A stretch of DNA of 39,428 nt. Origin: a virus. The stretch's first letter is position 1; every line of letters begins with the position of its first letter. Under the pieces are notes generated by a model. The model saw nothing but the letters and a program-made list of their open reading frames with translations, was not told the origin of the DNA and ran no database searches. Location of the stretch: the IMG/VR virus record IMGVR_UViG_3300048922_000476, positions 1 through 39,428 of that record. One strand, written 5' to 3'. Of this stretch, positions 13,089 through 19,440 are shown piece by piece. A program made the position numbers and the translations under genes.

Positions 13089-13454
13089 ATGCGACACCTC
13101 AGCATCACCTATCAAGGCGGCCTTTCCCAGCGTTCCCGCAGCCTTCGGGAGCATGTGTTGGTGCAGGTCCACCAGCGCGGCGTGGTCGCGGTGGCGGGCC
13201 AGATGGACCTGTCTCCGTCCAAGCTGTCGGAGAAGCTGGCAGGCCAGGACAGTGGCGGGAAGCCCCGCGGCATGACGATTGATGAGCTGGAGACCTACAT
13301 CACCACCCAAGGTGACGTCAGCCCCATCCACTACCTGATCGAGAAGTTCCTGACCTCCCCCGAAGCGGCCCATGGTGAGGCCATCGCGGAGATTACCAAG
13401 CTGCTCGGCACGCTGCCGGCGCTGCTGGAGCGGGCAGGGGTCAAATGGCCGTGA
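13089..13454 (+). CDS. CII-like phage regulatory protein (CP76 type)
   Basis: This 121-residue protein has a helix-turn-helix region with QMDLSPSKLSEKLAGQ and then RGMTIDELETYITTQGDVSP, followed by IHYLIEKFL and a C-terminal helix. That matches the CP76/CII-type regulators of phages, often second in the PR operon. It would act as an activator in the lysis/lysogeny choice, though this is inferred. The ATG at 13089 follows AGAGAG by 5 nt. The 136-nt leader between it and the Cro-like gene contains no further convincing gene. Confidence 0.75.
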   Translation: MRHLSITYQGGLSQRSRSLREHVLVQVHQRGVVAVAGQMDLSPSKLSEKLAGQDSGGKPRGMTIDELETYITTQGDVSPIHYLIEKFLTSPEAAHGEAIAEITKLLGTLPALLERAGVKWP

Positions 13455-13573
13455 GCGCCCCCAAGAAGAGCCATCCGTGGCGCGCCTTCAACCCCGGCAG
13501 CCTGAAGTCCGGCACCGAGAAGGCCCGCGCTGATCGCGTCATCCCGCTGCACGCCCGCCCTATCAAGGGCTGA
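13445..13573 (+). CDS. Small basic peptide gene
   Basis: This 42-residue frame (MAVSAPKKSHPWRAFNPGSL at its start) is basic and ends HARPIKG. Its ATG overlaps the CII-like gene by 10 nt, and it ends 10 nt before the next start, which has GAGGAG upstream. Position and lack of other coding in this 130-nt stretch support it; function is unknown. Confidence 0.5.
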   Translation: MAVSAPKKSHPWRAFNPGSLKSGTEKARADRVIPLHARPIKG

Positions 13574-13583
13574 GGAGCTGGCA

Positions 13584-13901
13584 ATGAACCATCCCGCACG
13601 CACCGCCGATCCCAGCAGCAGCCACGAGGCCGCTGCGCACATCGTGTCGTCTGGACTGCAGGCCCAGCAGCACTCCGTCGCCGCGTCTGCCGTACGAAAG
13701 CACCCGGGCCTCACCAGTCTGGAGCTGGCGCGCGCCACCGGCCTGGACCGCTACATGCTCGCCCGGCGCCTGCCGGAGCTGCAGCGCAACGGGCTGATCG
13801 TGCGGGGCATCGTCCGCAAGTGCTCGGCCAGCAACGGTCGTAGCGGCGTGACCTGGTTTCCGATCACCTGCGCCACTGACGACGCCCCGCGCGCGGCCTG
13901 A
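13584..13901 (+). CDS. Winged-helix phage protein
   Basis: This 105-residue protein carries a winged helix: VRKHPGLTSLELARATGLD followed by MLARRLPELQRNGLIVRG and a strand region. It should bind DNA. Sitting directly upstream of the replication gene, it may assist replication initiation or act as a regulator; the sequence does not decide between these. GAGGAG precedes the ATG. Confidence 0.75.
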   Translation: MNHPARTADPSSSHEAAAHIVSSGLQAQQHSVAASAVRKHPGLTSLELARATGLDRYMLARRLPELQRNGLIVRGIVRKCSASNGRSGVTWFPITCATDDAPRAA

Positions 13902-13904
13902 GCC

Positions 13905-14759
13905 ATGAACTACTACGAGCACCACATCGGCGACTACGCAGCGGCGACGGCCCACCTGTCGCTGTTGGAGGACGCGATCTACTCGCGCCTCCTGCGCCGG
14001 TACTACCTGCAGGAAGAGCCGCTCCCGGTCGAGGTTCGCCAAGTCGCGCGCCTGGCTGGCGCACGGTCACCTGAAGAGGTGGAGGCGGTCGAAGTGGTCC
14101 TGGCCGAGTTCTTCGTCCAGGAGGCTGACGGCTGGCACAACAAGCGCGCCGACGAAGAGATCGAGCGCTACCAGGCCAAGCAGGACAAGGCCCGCGCCAG
14201 TGCGAATGCCCGGTGGAGCAGGGACGCAAAGCCTCCGGAATGCGGACGCAATGCGGACGCAGTGCAATCGCATAGCGAAGGCAATGCTCTCCAGACACCA
14301 GACACCAGTAACCAAACAGAAGAGCAAAAAGCAGAAGCGAGGCGTTCGCCGAACGGCTCACGTCTCCCCGACGGATGGGCGCCGTCTGTCGAGGACATCG
14401 ATTTCGCTGTTGCCGAACGCCCCGAGGTCGACTGGCGCGCAGAGGCGGAGAAGTTCCGCGACTACTGGCACGGCGTCGCTGGCGCCAAGGGCCGCAAGGC
14501 GAACTGGCACAGCACGTGGCGGAACTGGATCAGGCGTGCCGACGCGCCGCGCGGTGCTCGTGCTGGGCCGGGGAACGTCCAGCAGATCGGGAAAACGGCG
14601 CAGGGCTTGATGGCATTGGAGGATTTCGGAAATGGCGGACTGGATCAAACGGGAAATTTCGGAGGGGCTGAAGCGCTTGATGTGCTTGGGCCTGGAGCGT
14701 ACGCCGGCAGCGGAGGTCATCCAGTTGACCGCCGCCGTCTGGCTGGAGGCAATCACTGA
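13905..14759 (+). CDS. Replication initiator-type protein (DUF1376/YdaU-like)
   Basis: This 284-residue protein has the DUF1376 N-terminus (MNYYEHHIGDYAAATAHLSL, then AIYSRLLRRYYLQEEPLP), typical of phage replication proteins in the lambda O position. A middle section (residues 110-140) is a compositionally odd stretch encoded by short tandem repeats, the likely origin. The C-terminal part (WRAEAEKFRDYWHGVAGAKG, then WHSTWRNWIRRA) is the usual conserved WxxW(K/R) end of this family. The last 40 residues, after TAQGLMALEDF, overlap the next gene by 128 nt in another frame and look less natural. It should recruit the replisome; no helicase gene follows. Confidence 0.8.
   Translation: MNYYEHHIGDYAAATAHLSLLEDAIYSRLLRRYYLQEEPLPVEVRQVARLAGARSPEEVEAVEVVLAEFFVQEADGWHNKRADEEIERYQAKQDKARASANARWSRDAKPPECGRNADAVQSHSEGNALQTPDTSNQTEEQKAEARRSPNGSRLPDGWAPSVEDIDFAVAERPEVDWRAEAEKFRDYWHGVAGAKGRKANWHSTWRNWIRRADAPRGARAGPGNVQQIGKTAQGLMALEDFGNGGLDQTGNFGGAEALDVLGPGAYAGSGGHPVDRRRLAGGNH
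14239..14282. repeat. Iteron-like tandem 11-bp repeats inside the replication gene
   Basis: AATGCGGACGC occurs twice in exact tandem (14239-14249, 14250-14260), followed in the same 11-bp register by the degenerate AGTGCAATCGC and ATAGCGAAGGC. An A-rich stretch follows (about 14300-14340, including CAGACACCAGACACC and AGAGCAAAAAGCAGAAG). Repeats within an initiator gene beside an AT-richer segment resemble the lambda ori within gene O. This is a candidate origin, not a proven one. Confidence 0.5.
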
Positions 14760-14997
14760 GGGCCGGCAGTACGACGCGCAGCTCGACGCGCCGCGGTTCA
14801 AGCGCGGGTTCGCCGTTCTGTGCCGGCAGCGCAAGACGTGGCCGACACCGGCTGACCTGCTGGAGGCGATGCCGCCGCGCGAGCAGCTGGTGCTGGCGAA
14901 GGTGCCGATTCCCGCGAACCCCGAGCGCGCCGAGGCTGCAGCGGCGGAGCTGGGCTGGGGCCTGCGGTCTGGCCGCAAGGCCGGAGGCCGGCGATGA
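14632..14997 (+). CDS. Replication-module protein, function unknown
   Basis: This 121-residue protein follows the DUF1376 protein in the style seen in many phages: ISEGLKRLMCLGLERTPAAE, then LTAAVWLEAITEGRQYDAQL and RFKRGFAVLCRQRKTWPTPA, then LLEAMPPR. The 'RW/TWPTP ... LP PR' layout fits a phage family next to DUF1376 proteins, without a proven biochemical role; loading or primosome functions have been supposed from position. It starts 128 nt before the end of the replication gene, in another frame. Confidence 0.7.
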   Translation: MADWIKREISEGLKRLMCLGLERTPAAEVIQLTAAVWLEAITEGRQYDAQLDAPRFKRGFAVLCRQRKTWPTPADLLEAMPPREQLVLAKVPIPANPERAEAAAAELGWGLRSGRKAGGRR

Positions 14998-15158
14998 ACA
15001 TCCAGAAGCTCCAGAGCCTGGCAGACGGAATCCCGCCCGCGATGCTGCAGCTGACCACGCGCACGGTTGTTGCCGACGTGATGGCGGTCTACCGCCTGTC
15101 GCACATCACTGCCGAATCGATCGTGGAAGTAGCGAGGTTGCGGCATGGCCGGCAGTGA
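14994..15158 (+). CDS. Small helical phage protein
   Basis: This 54-residue frame starts MNIQKLQSLADGIPPAMLQL and continues with a helix VVADVMAVYRLSHITAESI, resembling a small HTH-like fold. Its ATG overlaps the upstream TGA (ATGA), and its end overlaps the following gene by 14 nt. Function is unknown. Confidence 0.6.
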   Translation: MNIQKLQSLADGIPPAMLQLTTRTVVADVMAVYRLSHITAESIVEVARLRHGRQ

Positions 15159-15327
15159 CGAAAAGCGCAACGCGCACCAAGCCGGCCGGTGGATGCGCGA
15201 AGCCGCGAAGGGCCGCGAGTCGGTGCCGATGTACGAAATGGGTCCAGACGGTCACGAGCTGCGCAAGGCGTGGCAGGCCGGCTGGGACGAACGAGACAGC
15301 GAGATCAAGAGGGAGAGGGCAGCATGA
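15145..15327 (+). CDS. RMF-like small phage protein
   Basis: This 60-residue protein has the pattern of ribosome modulation factor-type proteins: HQAGRWMREAAKG, a short linker, then LRKAWQAGWDERDS, with an acidic/basic tail. RMF dimerises idle ribosomes in bacteria; phage copies with this pattern are known only by similarity. It overlaps both neighbours slightly (14 nt and 4 nt). Whether it acts on ribosomes is an inference from a short pattern. Confidence 0.5.
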   Translation: MAGSDEKRNAHQAGRWMREAAKGRESVPMYEMGPDGHELRKAWQAGWDERDSEIKRERAA

Positions 15328-15800
15328 CCGACAAGCGCCTATTCGCGGCCCGGCGCGACAACCCCCGCCTGCCGCTGGTTGTCGACGGTGCGGTGGCCGA
15401 GATTCGCCGCCGCGTGCTGGACGGGGAGGACTTCGATGTCGAGGTCCGGGAGCCGAAGCGCACGCTCGACTCGAACGCCTGCATGTGGGCGACGCTGGCC
15501 GACATCGCCCGGCAGGTCGAGTGGCCGCACACCAAGGGCGGCGAGTGGAAGATCGGCCTGATGGACAGCGACAGCTGGAAGGCAGTTCTGACCGCGGCGT
15601 TCGAGCAGGAGACGAAGCAGGCCCAGGGCATCGGCGGCGGCACGGTCATGCTCGGCGCCCGGACCAGCCAGTACAGCCGCCGGAAGATGGGCGAGCTGCT
15701 GGAGTTCGTCCACGCCTTCGGCGCCGAGCGCGGCGTGAAGTGGTCCGCCCGCGCACAGGACGAGATGGCCGACTTCGGGCCGGTGCGGAGGGCTGCGTGA
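15324..15800 (+). CDS. ninB: NinB-type recombination protein
   Basis: This 158-residue protein matches NinB (lambda Orf): RRRVLDGEDFDVEVREPKRT, then NACMWATLADIARQVEW, the HTKGGEWKIGLMDSD-type region, and ARTSQYSRRKMGELLEFV near the end. Orf binds single-stranded DNA and SSB and helps recombination mediators load. Here it lies in the nin-like cluster with DUF1364 and RusA, as in lambdoid phages. The ATG at 15324 has GGGAGAGG upstream. Confidence 0.92.
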   Translation: MTDKRLFAARRDNPRLPLVVDGAVAEIRRRVLDGEDFDVEVREPKRTLDSNACMWATLADIARQVEWPHTKGGEWKIGLMDSDSWKAVLTAAFEQETKQAQGIGGGTVMLGARTSQYSRRKMGELLEFVHAFGAERGVKWSARAQDEMADFGPVRRAA

Positions 15801-16000
15801 TGCGAGTCAACTGGCCTATTGCCGCGCTGGGCGTCCTTTGGTGGTGGATGGAGACTCGTTACTTCGGAAACAACGTCGGCCCCGGCAGCGTGGCTGAGCT
15901 TTTTGCTGATGGCATGGCGCTCGCGTTCTACGCCGCTGCGTTCGCCTTCCCCCCGCGCGGCGCCGTGGTCATCGAGATCAAGAGGGAGCGTGGCCAATGA
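15800..16000 (+). CDS. Small membrane protein
   Basis: This 66-residue protein has two hydrophobic segments (WPIAALGVLWWWME and MALAFYAAAFAFPP) and a basic end (EIKRERGQ). The ATG shares one base with the NinB stop (TGATG), and its own stop overlaps the next ATG by 4 nt. Function is unknown. Confidence 0.6.
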   Translation: MRVNWPIAALGVLWWWMETRYFGNNVGPGSVAELFADGMALAFYAAAFAFPPRGAVVIEIKRERGQ

Positions 16001-16299
16001 ATTATCGCGACCGCAACCTGCTGGACCTCGCGTACCAGCTCGACTGCACCCTGCAGATCGACGGCATCTGCGAGGGCGGCCCGGGCGAGCCCGCGCACAG
16101 CAACCAGAGCCGCCACGGGAAGGGTGGGGCGCTCAAGGCGCATGACTGCTTCTTCGCCAGCGCCTGCCGTAGCTGCCACCGCGAGCTCGACCAAGGGCGG
16201 CGCTTCACCCGCGAGGAGAAGGCCGACATCTGGCAGCGCGCCCACGAGCGCACGATGCTGCAGCTCTGGCAGCTGGGGCTGATCAGGGTGGCGGCATGA
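15997..16299 (+). CDS. DUF1364 (YbcO-type) putative nuclease
   Basis: This 100-residue protein shows the DUF1364 pattern: [20 protein letters not shown], then [17 protein letters not shown] and [15 protein letters not shown]. Conserved Cys25, His34, His40, Cys57, Cys60 and His61 could make an HNH-like zinc/metal site. The YbcO family is found next to RusA in prophages and is thought to act on recombination intermediates. It is coupled to rusA by ATGA. Confidence 0.88.
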   Translation: MNYRDRNLLDLAYQLDCTLQIDGICEGGPGEPAHSNQSRHGKGGALKAHDCFFASACRSCHRELDQGRRFTREEKADIWQRAHERTMLQLWQLGLIRVAA

Positions 16300-16664
16300 A
16301 CGAGCTGATCCTGCCGTGGCCCAGCAAGGACCTCTCCCCCAACGCCCGGGTGCATTGGGGCGTCCGGCGGCGTGCAGTGGCGGCTGCGCGTCAGACGGCT
16401 GTGGCGTTGTCGATCAACGCAGGGTGGAAGGGCGCGCGTTTTCCAGAGGGGCGGCTCCACCTCTGGATCGACTTCTACCAGCAGCCGGGCAAGACCGTTC
16501 CGGACGACGACAACCTCCTCGGGCGCTTCAAGGCATACCGGGACGGGATCGCGCAGGTGCTGGGGGTCGATGACCGGGTATTCGTGAGCCACCCGATGAC
16601 GCACGAAGAGCGCCGCAAGGGTGGCCAGGTGGTCGTGCGGGTCACGGCAGGGCCGCAGGCATGA
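16296..16664 (+). CDS. rusA: RusA-type Holliday junction resolvase
   Basis: This 122-residue enzyme should cut Holliday junctions made during phage recombination. RusA hallmarks are [20 protein letters not shown] at the N-terminus, the acidic [19 protein letters not shown] with Asp70-72 and Asp83, and LGVDDRVF with Asp92/93, matching the metal-binding aspartates of the family. Length is that of E. coli RusA (about 120). It ends 4 nt into the next gene. Confidence 0.94.
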   Translation: MNELILPWPSKDLSPNARVHWGVRRRAVAAARQTAVALSINAGWKGARFPEGRLHLWIDFYQQPGKTVPDDDNLLGRFKAYRDGIAQVLGVDDRVFVSHPMTHEERRKGGQVVVRVTAGPQA

Positions 16665-16906
16665 CCCGCGCCGCACAGATCAGGCAGTGGCTGGCCGACA
16701 ACCCCGGCTGGCACTTTATGGGCGACGTGTGCGCTGGCCTTGGTGCCACCGGTCAGCTCCGCAACGCTATCACCCGCGATGTCGACCAGATGGCCCGGCG
16801 GCATCAGCTTCTGGTGGTCGGCAAGCACGGCACCAAACGCTACTCATTCGGCAGGGACGCCCGGCAGTACAAGACAAACCAACAGGGGGTATCTCATGCA
16901 GGCTGA
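16661..16906 (+). CDS. Small winged-helix-like protein
   Basis: This 81-residue protein has a winged-helix layout: [20 protein letters not shown], then [20 protein letters not shown] and a wing with HGTKRYSFG. It likely binds DNA. It lies between rusA and the Q-like gene, overlapping them by 4 and 11 nt, so a role in late regulation is possible but unproven. Confidence 0.7.
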   Translation: MTRAAQIRQWLADNPGWHFMGDVCAGLGATGQLRNAITRDVDQMARRHQLLVVGKHGTKRYSFGRDARQYKTNQQGVSHAG

Positions 16907-17324
16907 CACCTTTGGCGCCTACGCACGCGCCGAGCTCGAGCACTGGGGGCGGGAGTTTGCCCTGCACCGAGACTGCGACTACCTAGGCCATCAGTCGAAG
17001 AACCTGCTGGCGGTCTTGATCGAGCACCAAGGCGAGATGCCTGGGCGGGTCCAGGGCTTCAAGCCGCTCGAGACGGATATGCGTGCTCAGCGGGTCGAAG
17101 ACATCGTGAGCAGCATTGGCCGCGACCAGGTCGGGTTGGCCTGCATCCTCCGGGCCTATTACTGCGGGATGGGCCGCCGGAAGGTCGAGCGCTGGGAGAC
17201 GGCCAACCTGCTGCTGGTGCATGTGGGCGAGAAGCCGGTCAGCCAGCGGCACTACCTGACCCTGCATGACATCGCGTTCGCCGAGGTCAAAGGCTCGATG
17301 CGTGGGCTTGCCATGGCGGCATGA
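16896..17324 (+). CDS. Q-like late antitermination protein
   Basis: This 142-residue protein starts [20 protein letters not shown] and contains a helical domain (DQVGLACILRAYYCGMGRRK, then VERWETANLLLVHVG). Its place as the last rightward early gene, 26 nt before a late-promoter-like region with a terminator, is exactly that of Q. Q-type proteins load RNA polymerase to read through the terminator into lysis and structural genes. Sequence similarity to Q families is not obvious enough to prove it. The ATG at 16896 has AGGGGGT upstream. Confidence 0.65.
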   Translation: MQADTFGAYARAELEHWGREFALHRDCDYLGHQSKNLLAVLIEHQGEMPGRVQGFKPLETDMRAQRVEDIVSSIGRDQVGLACILRAYYCGMGRRKVERWETANLLLVHVGEKPVSQRHYLTLHDIAFAEVKGSMRGLAMAA

Positions 17325-17350
17325 ATTGAAGTGTTTTTGCCTCGCACCGA

Positions 17351-17380
17351 TTGCTGAGGTGCGCACCTCTAGCGTACATT
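17351..17380 (+). promoter_or_regulatory. Candidate late promoter (PR'-like)
   Basis: TTGCTG (17351-17356) and TACATT (17375-17380) are 18 nt apart, placed about 20 nt before the terminator at 17401, the layout of lambda PR'-tR'. A perfect palindrome lies across the spacer. A consensus TTGACA (17391-17396) is also present but has no -10 box at proper distance. Confidence 0.5.
17356..17369. promoter_or_regulatory. Perfect 14-bp palindrome in the late promoter region
   Basis: GAGGTGCGCACCTC is an exact palindrome, unlike the ATAGGC operators, and lies within the candidate late promoter. It may be the binding site of the Q-like protein or another dimeric regulator. It is not seen elsewhere in the window by eye. 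Confidence 0.5.
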
Positions 17381-17400
17381 TTCAGGCACTTTGACATACA

Positions 17401-17430
17401 AGCCTCTCGGGTTCCCGAGGGGCTTTTTCT
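17401..17430 (+). terminator. Rho-independent terminator before lysis genes (tR'-like)
   Basis: AGCCTCTCGG, loop GTTC, CCGAGGGGCT (one G-U pair) is followed by TTTTTCTTT. It lies directly downstream of the candidate late promoter and upstream of the endolysin, so late genes need read-through. This fits a Q-type antitermination switch. Confidence 0.85.
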
Positions 17431-17502
17431 TTGCCCGTTTCCCCGACCAGATCAACTCTCGCGCCTAGCTGGCAGCGGGGCGGGCGCCTATTGGAGAATC
17501 CC

Positions 17503-17940
17503 GTGTCAGCCCTTGCCTACGCCGTCTCACTCATCAAGAAGTGGGAAGGCTGCAAGTTGGCGGCCTATCCCGATCCCGGCACTGGGGGCGACCCCTGGAC
17601 CATCGGCTACGGCGCGACCGGGCCGGGGATCAAGAAGGGCGTCACATGGACGCAGGCGCAGGCGGATGACCGCTTGGCGCTGGATGTGGACCGATTCCTG
17701 AAGGGCGTTCGCTCGGTGCTGAAGAAGCCAGCGACGGACCCGCAGCTCGGCGCCATGACCAGCTTGGCCTACAACATCGGCGTCAAGGCCTTCACGAATT
17801 CCACGCTGCTGCGGAAATTCAACGCCGGGGACAAGGCTGGCGCCGCGGCTGAGTTCGCTCGGTGGAACCGGGCTGGCGGCAAGGTCATGCGTGGCCTGAG
17901 CAACCGCCGGGCAGACGAACGGCAGGTATTCCAATCATGA
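17503..17940 (+). CDS. Endolysin, GH24 (T4-lysozyme-like)
   Basis: This 145-residue muramidase should cut peptidoglycan between MurNAc and GlcNAc at lysis. Catalytic Glu15 lies in IKKWEGCKLA, followed by Asp24 and the TIGYGATG strand (Thr33), the E-D-T set of the family, then TSLAYNIGVKAF and TLLRKFNAGD, and the usual W-N-x-GGK-R-G-L-RR end. There is no signal or anchor segment, so release depends on the holin. The GTG at 17503 has GGAG 6 nt upstream; longer starts would overlap the terminator. It ends as ATGA with the next gene. Confidence 0.95.
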   Translation: MSALAYAVSLIKKWEGCKLAAYPDPGTGGDPWTIGYGATGPGIKKGVTWTQAQADDRLALDVDRFLKGVRSVLKKPATDPQLGAMTSLAYNIGVKAFTNSTLLRKFNAGDKAGAAAEFARWNRAGGKVMRGLSNRRADERQVFQS

Positions 17941-18185
17941 ACTGGCAGGTAGCCATCAACGTGGCCGTCGGCGTTCTGATGCCGCTGGTGATCTTTGCCC
18001 TGGGCTACATCGTGAGCCTGTCCAAGCGGATCACGGACCTTCGCGTCCTGGTTTCGGACGAGTTCGTGAAGAAGCCCGAGATCACCCGCATCGAGCAGAC
18101 GATGGCGACGATCAGCGCTACCTGCACTGAGCTGCTGAAGGCAGTTGCGGAGATCAAGGGCGAGATCCGAGGGTCTGGGCGGTGA
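17937..18185 (+). CDS. Lysis-cassette membrane protein 1
   Basis: This 82-residue protein has one strong N-terminal membrane segment (NVAVGVLMPLVIFALGYIV), followed by a helical, charged C-terminus (ITRIEQTMATISATCTELLK). Placed between endolysin and holin-type genes, it may be an accessory holin, antiholin or scaffold, but no family is recognised. It is coupled by 4-nt overlaps on both sides. Confidence 0.65.
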   Translation: MNWQVAINVAVGVLMPLVIFALGYIVSLSKRITDLRVLVSDEFVKKPEITRIEQTMATISATCTELLKAVAEIKGEIRGSGR

Positions 18186-18505
18186 CTGATCGTCTTACGG
18201 ACCCGCTTGACCGGCTGGAGGCCAGCATCAGCGACCTCGCCGTCATGCTCCGGCCCGCCGGTAGCAGCAACTCGAACACCCTCCGAATTGAAGGCGCCGG
18301 TTCCATCTGGAACGGGATTGCCATTGGCGTGTCCATGGCCGGTGTCATCGCTGGCGCTGTCTGGATCGCCCACGTCGCTACCAGCGTGGATGTCGCCTCA
18401 CGGCAGGCCGAGGCCTACCACAAGGCGGTCTACATGCTGGCGCCGCGCTTCGCCGAAGAAATCGACAAAGAGCTTGAGCGCCAGAAGGAGCGCGAACCCA
18501 AATGA
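18182..18505 (+). CDS. Lysis-cassette membrane protein 2
   Basis: This 107-residue protein has an N-terminal helical stretch (RLTDPLDRLEASISDLAVML), a central membrane segment (GIAIGVSMAGVIAGAVWIAH) and a charged tail (EIDKELERQKEREPK). It starts with GTG at 18182, overlapping the upstream stop, and ends with an ATGA-like junction. Its length and single middle segment would fit an antiholin or pinholin-like protein, but this is not shown. Confidence 0.6.
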   Translation: MTDRLTDPLDRLEASISDLAVMLRPAGSSNSNTLRIEGAGSIWNGIAIGVSMAGVIAGAVWIAHVATSVDVASRQAEAYHKAVYMLAPRFAEEIDKELERQKEREPK

Positions 18506-18780
18506 GCAGCCCGACCCCGATCATCACCCCACCGACGCGGCCCCAGCGAGTCAGCCTGACCCCGCAGGGGATTGCGCCGATCCGGGCGACCCTGAAGCAC
18601 TGGACCACCTGGCTGTGGGGCGTGCTGCTCGCCAGCCCGGACGGCCTGTATGCCGGGGCTGCCGCACTGGGGATGCTCGCCGACGAGGCCATGCCGGGCG
18701 CCATCACCACCTTCATCCGTGTTTTCGCGGGTGTGGGCCTGGTCGCCAAGTTCATCAGCCAGAAGAAGCCGAGCGCCTGA
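18502..18780 (+). CDS. Putative holin
   Basis: This 92-residue protein has RATLKHWTTWLWGVLLAS and a second hydrophobic segment (MPGAITTFIRVFAGVGLVAK), ending with a basic tail (ISQKKPSA). The layout 'basic N-terminus, two membrane helices, basic C-terminus' and position between lysis proteins fit a holin. The exact family is uncertain; one of the two preceding membrane proteins could be the real holin. Confidence 0.6.
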   Translation: MSSPTPIITPPTRPQRVSLTPQGIAPIRATLKHWTTWLWGVLLASPDGLYAGAAALGMLADEAMPGAITTFIRVFAGVGLVAKFISQKKPSA

Positions 18781-18781
18781 C

Positions 18782-18976
18782 ATGAGCGCGACTTTACACT
18801 ACGTGGCAGACGCGATTGAGGCGGGTGAGTACGCGCACAACGGAGAAGCGGTGATGCTGCTGCCAACGGATGGTGGTGGAATTGAGATTTTCGGATGGGG
18901 CACGGCTGATGCCACATCTACTTACTACATCCTCGGCCGCGCTCAGCGGAAGATGGAGAGGATTGATCTGTTATGA
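18782..18976 (+). CDS. Small lysis-region protein, function unknown
   Basis: This 64-residue protein (MSATLHYVADAIEAGEYAHN at its start) is soluble, with strands (AVMLLPTDGGGIEIFGWG) and a short end (YYILGRAQRKMERIDLL). It starts 1 nt after the holin gene and overlaps the Rz gene by 4 nt. It has a more relaxed codon use than its neighbours, so it may be a recent addition. Function is unknown. Confidence 0.6.
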   Translation: MSATLHYVADAIEAGEYAHNGEAVMLLPTDGGGIEIFGWGTADATSTYYILGRAQRKMERIDLL

Positions 18977-19440
18977 GCATCTTGTCCCGCGCCCTGATCG
19001 TGGTCGTTCTGGCCCTGAGCCTGCTCGCCATCTGGCAGCGTGGCTCGGTGGCCAACGCCAAGAGGGAGCGGGACAACGCGGTCGTGCTCCAGCAGACGGC
19101 TGAGATCGAACGCGACAGCGCCAAGGCCATCACGGCCATTGAGCGCCAGAGGGTGGCACGGGCCGAGCAGGTCGCCACCAAATTCGAACAGGAGAAGCAA
19201 GATGCGGAGCGCAAAGGGTCTGCTGTGGCCGCTGGGCTGCGCAATGGCAATCTCCAGCTGCAGCAGCGTTGGCAAGGTTGTGAGGCCGCCCGAGTGTCCG
19301 ATCTTGGCGCCGGTATCGCCCAGTCTGATGGTGGAGCCGACGACCGAAGCGGCAGTGCGGGCCGAATTGTTCGCGCCGCCGCCCATTGCGACGCCCAAGT
19401 CCGCGGTCTCCAGGCTCAAGTGAGGGCTGATCGTGAGTGA
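18973..19440 (+). CDS. Rz: Inner-membrane spanin (Rz-like)
   Basis: This 155-residue protein has a single N-terminal membrane anchor (ALIVVVLALSLLAIW) and a long charged periplasmic coiled coil (ERDNAVVLQQTAEIERDSAK, IERQRVARAEQVATKFEQEK), the layout of Rz. It would pair with the lipoprotein Rz1 to fuse inner and outer membranes in the last step of lysis. A second gene is nested in another frame (19202-19423). Its C-terminal third after RVSDLGAGIAQ is constrained by that nested gene and looks unusual for a spanin. Confidence 0.85.
   Translation: MSILSRALIVVVLALSLLAIWQRGSVANAKRERDNAVVLQQTAEIERDSAKAITAIERQRVARAEQVATKFEQEKQDAERKGSAVAAGLRNGNLQLQQRWQGCEAARVSDLGAGIAQSDGGADDRSGSAGRIVRAAAHCDAQVRGLQAQVRADRE
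19202..19423 (+). CDS. Rz1: Outer-membrane spanin lipoprotein (Rz1-like), nested in Rz
   Basis: This 73-residue frame lies entirely within Rz, in another frame. It begins MRSAKGLLWPLGCAMAISSC, a basic start, a hydrophobic segment and a lipobox ISSC (Cys20). The mature part is proline-rich (VVRPPECPILAPVSP, LFAPPPIATPK), as in Rz1 proteins. AGGAG at 19190-19194 sits 7 nt before the ATG, which supports translation. This is the classic nested Rz/Rz1 arrangement. Confidence 0.85.
   Translation: MRSAKGLLWPLGCAMAISSCSSVGKVVRPPECPILAPVSPSLMVEPTTEAAVRAELFAPPPIATPKSAVSRLK

Noticed and set aside
15305-15997. Long minus-strand frame (230 codons) opposite ninB
   Set aside because: It is a shadow of GC-rich codons in ninB and the following gene; no ribosome site or operon partner on that strand.
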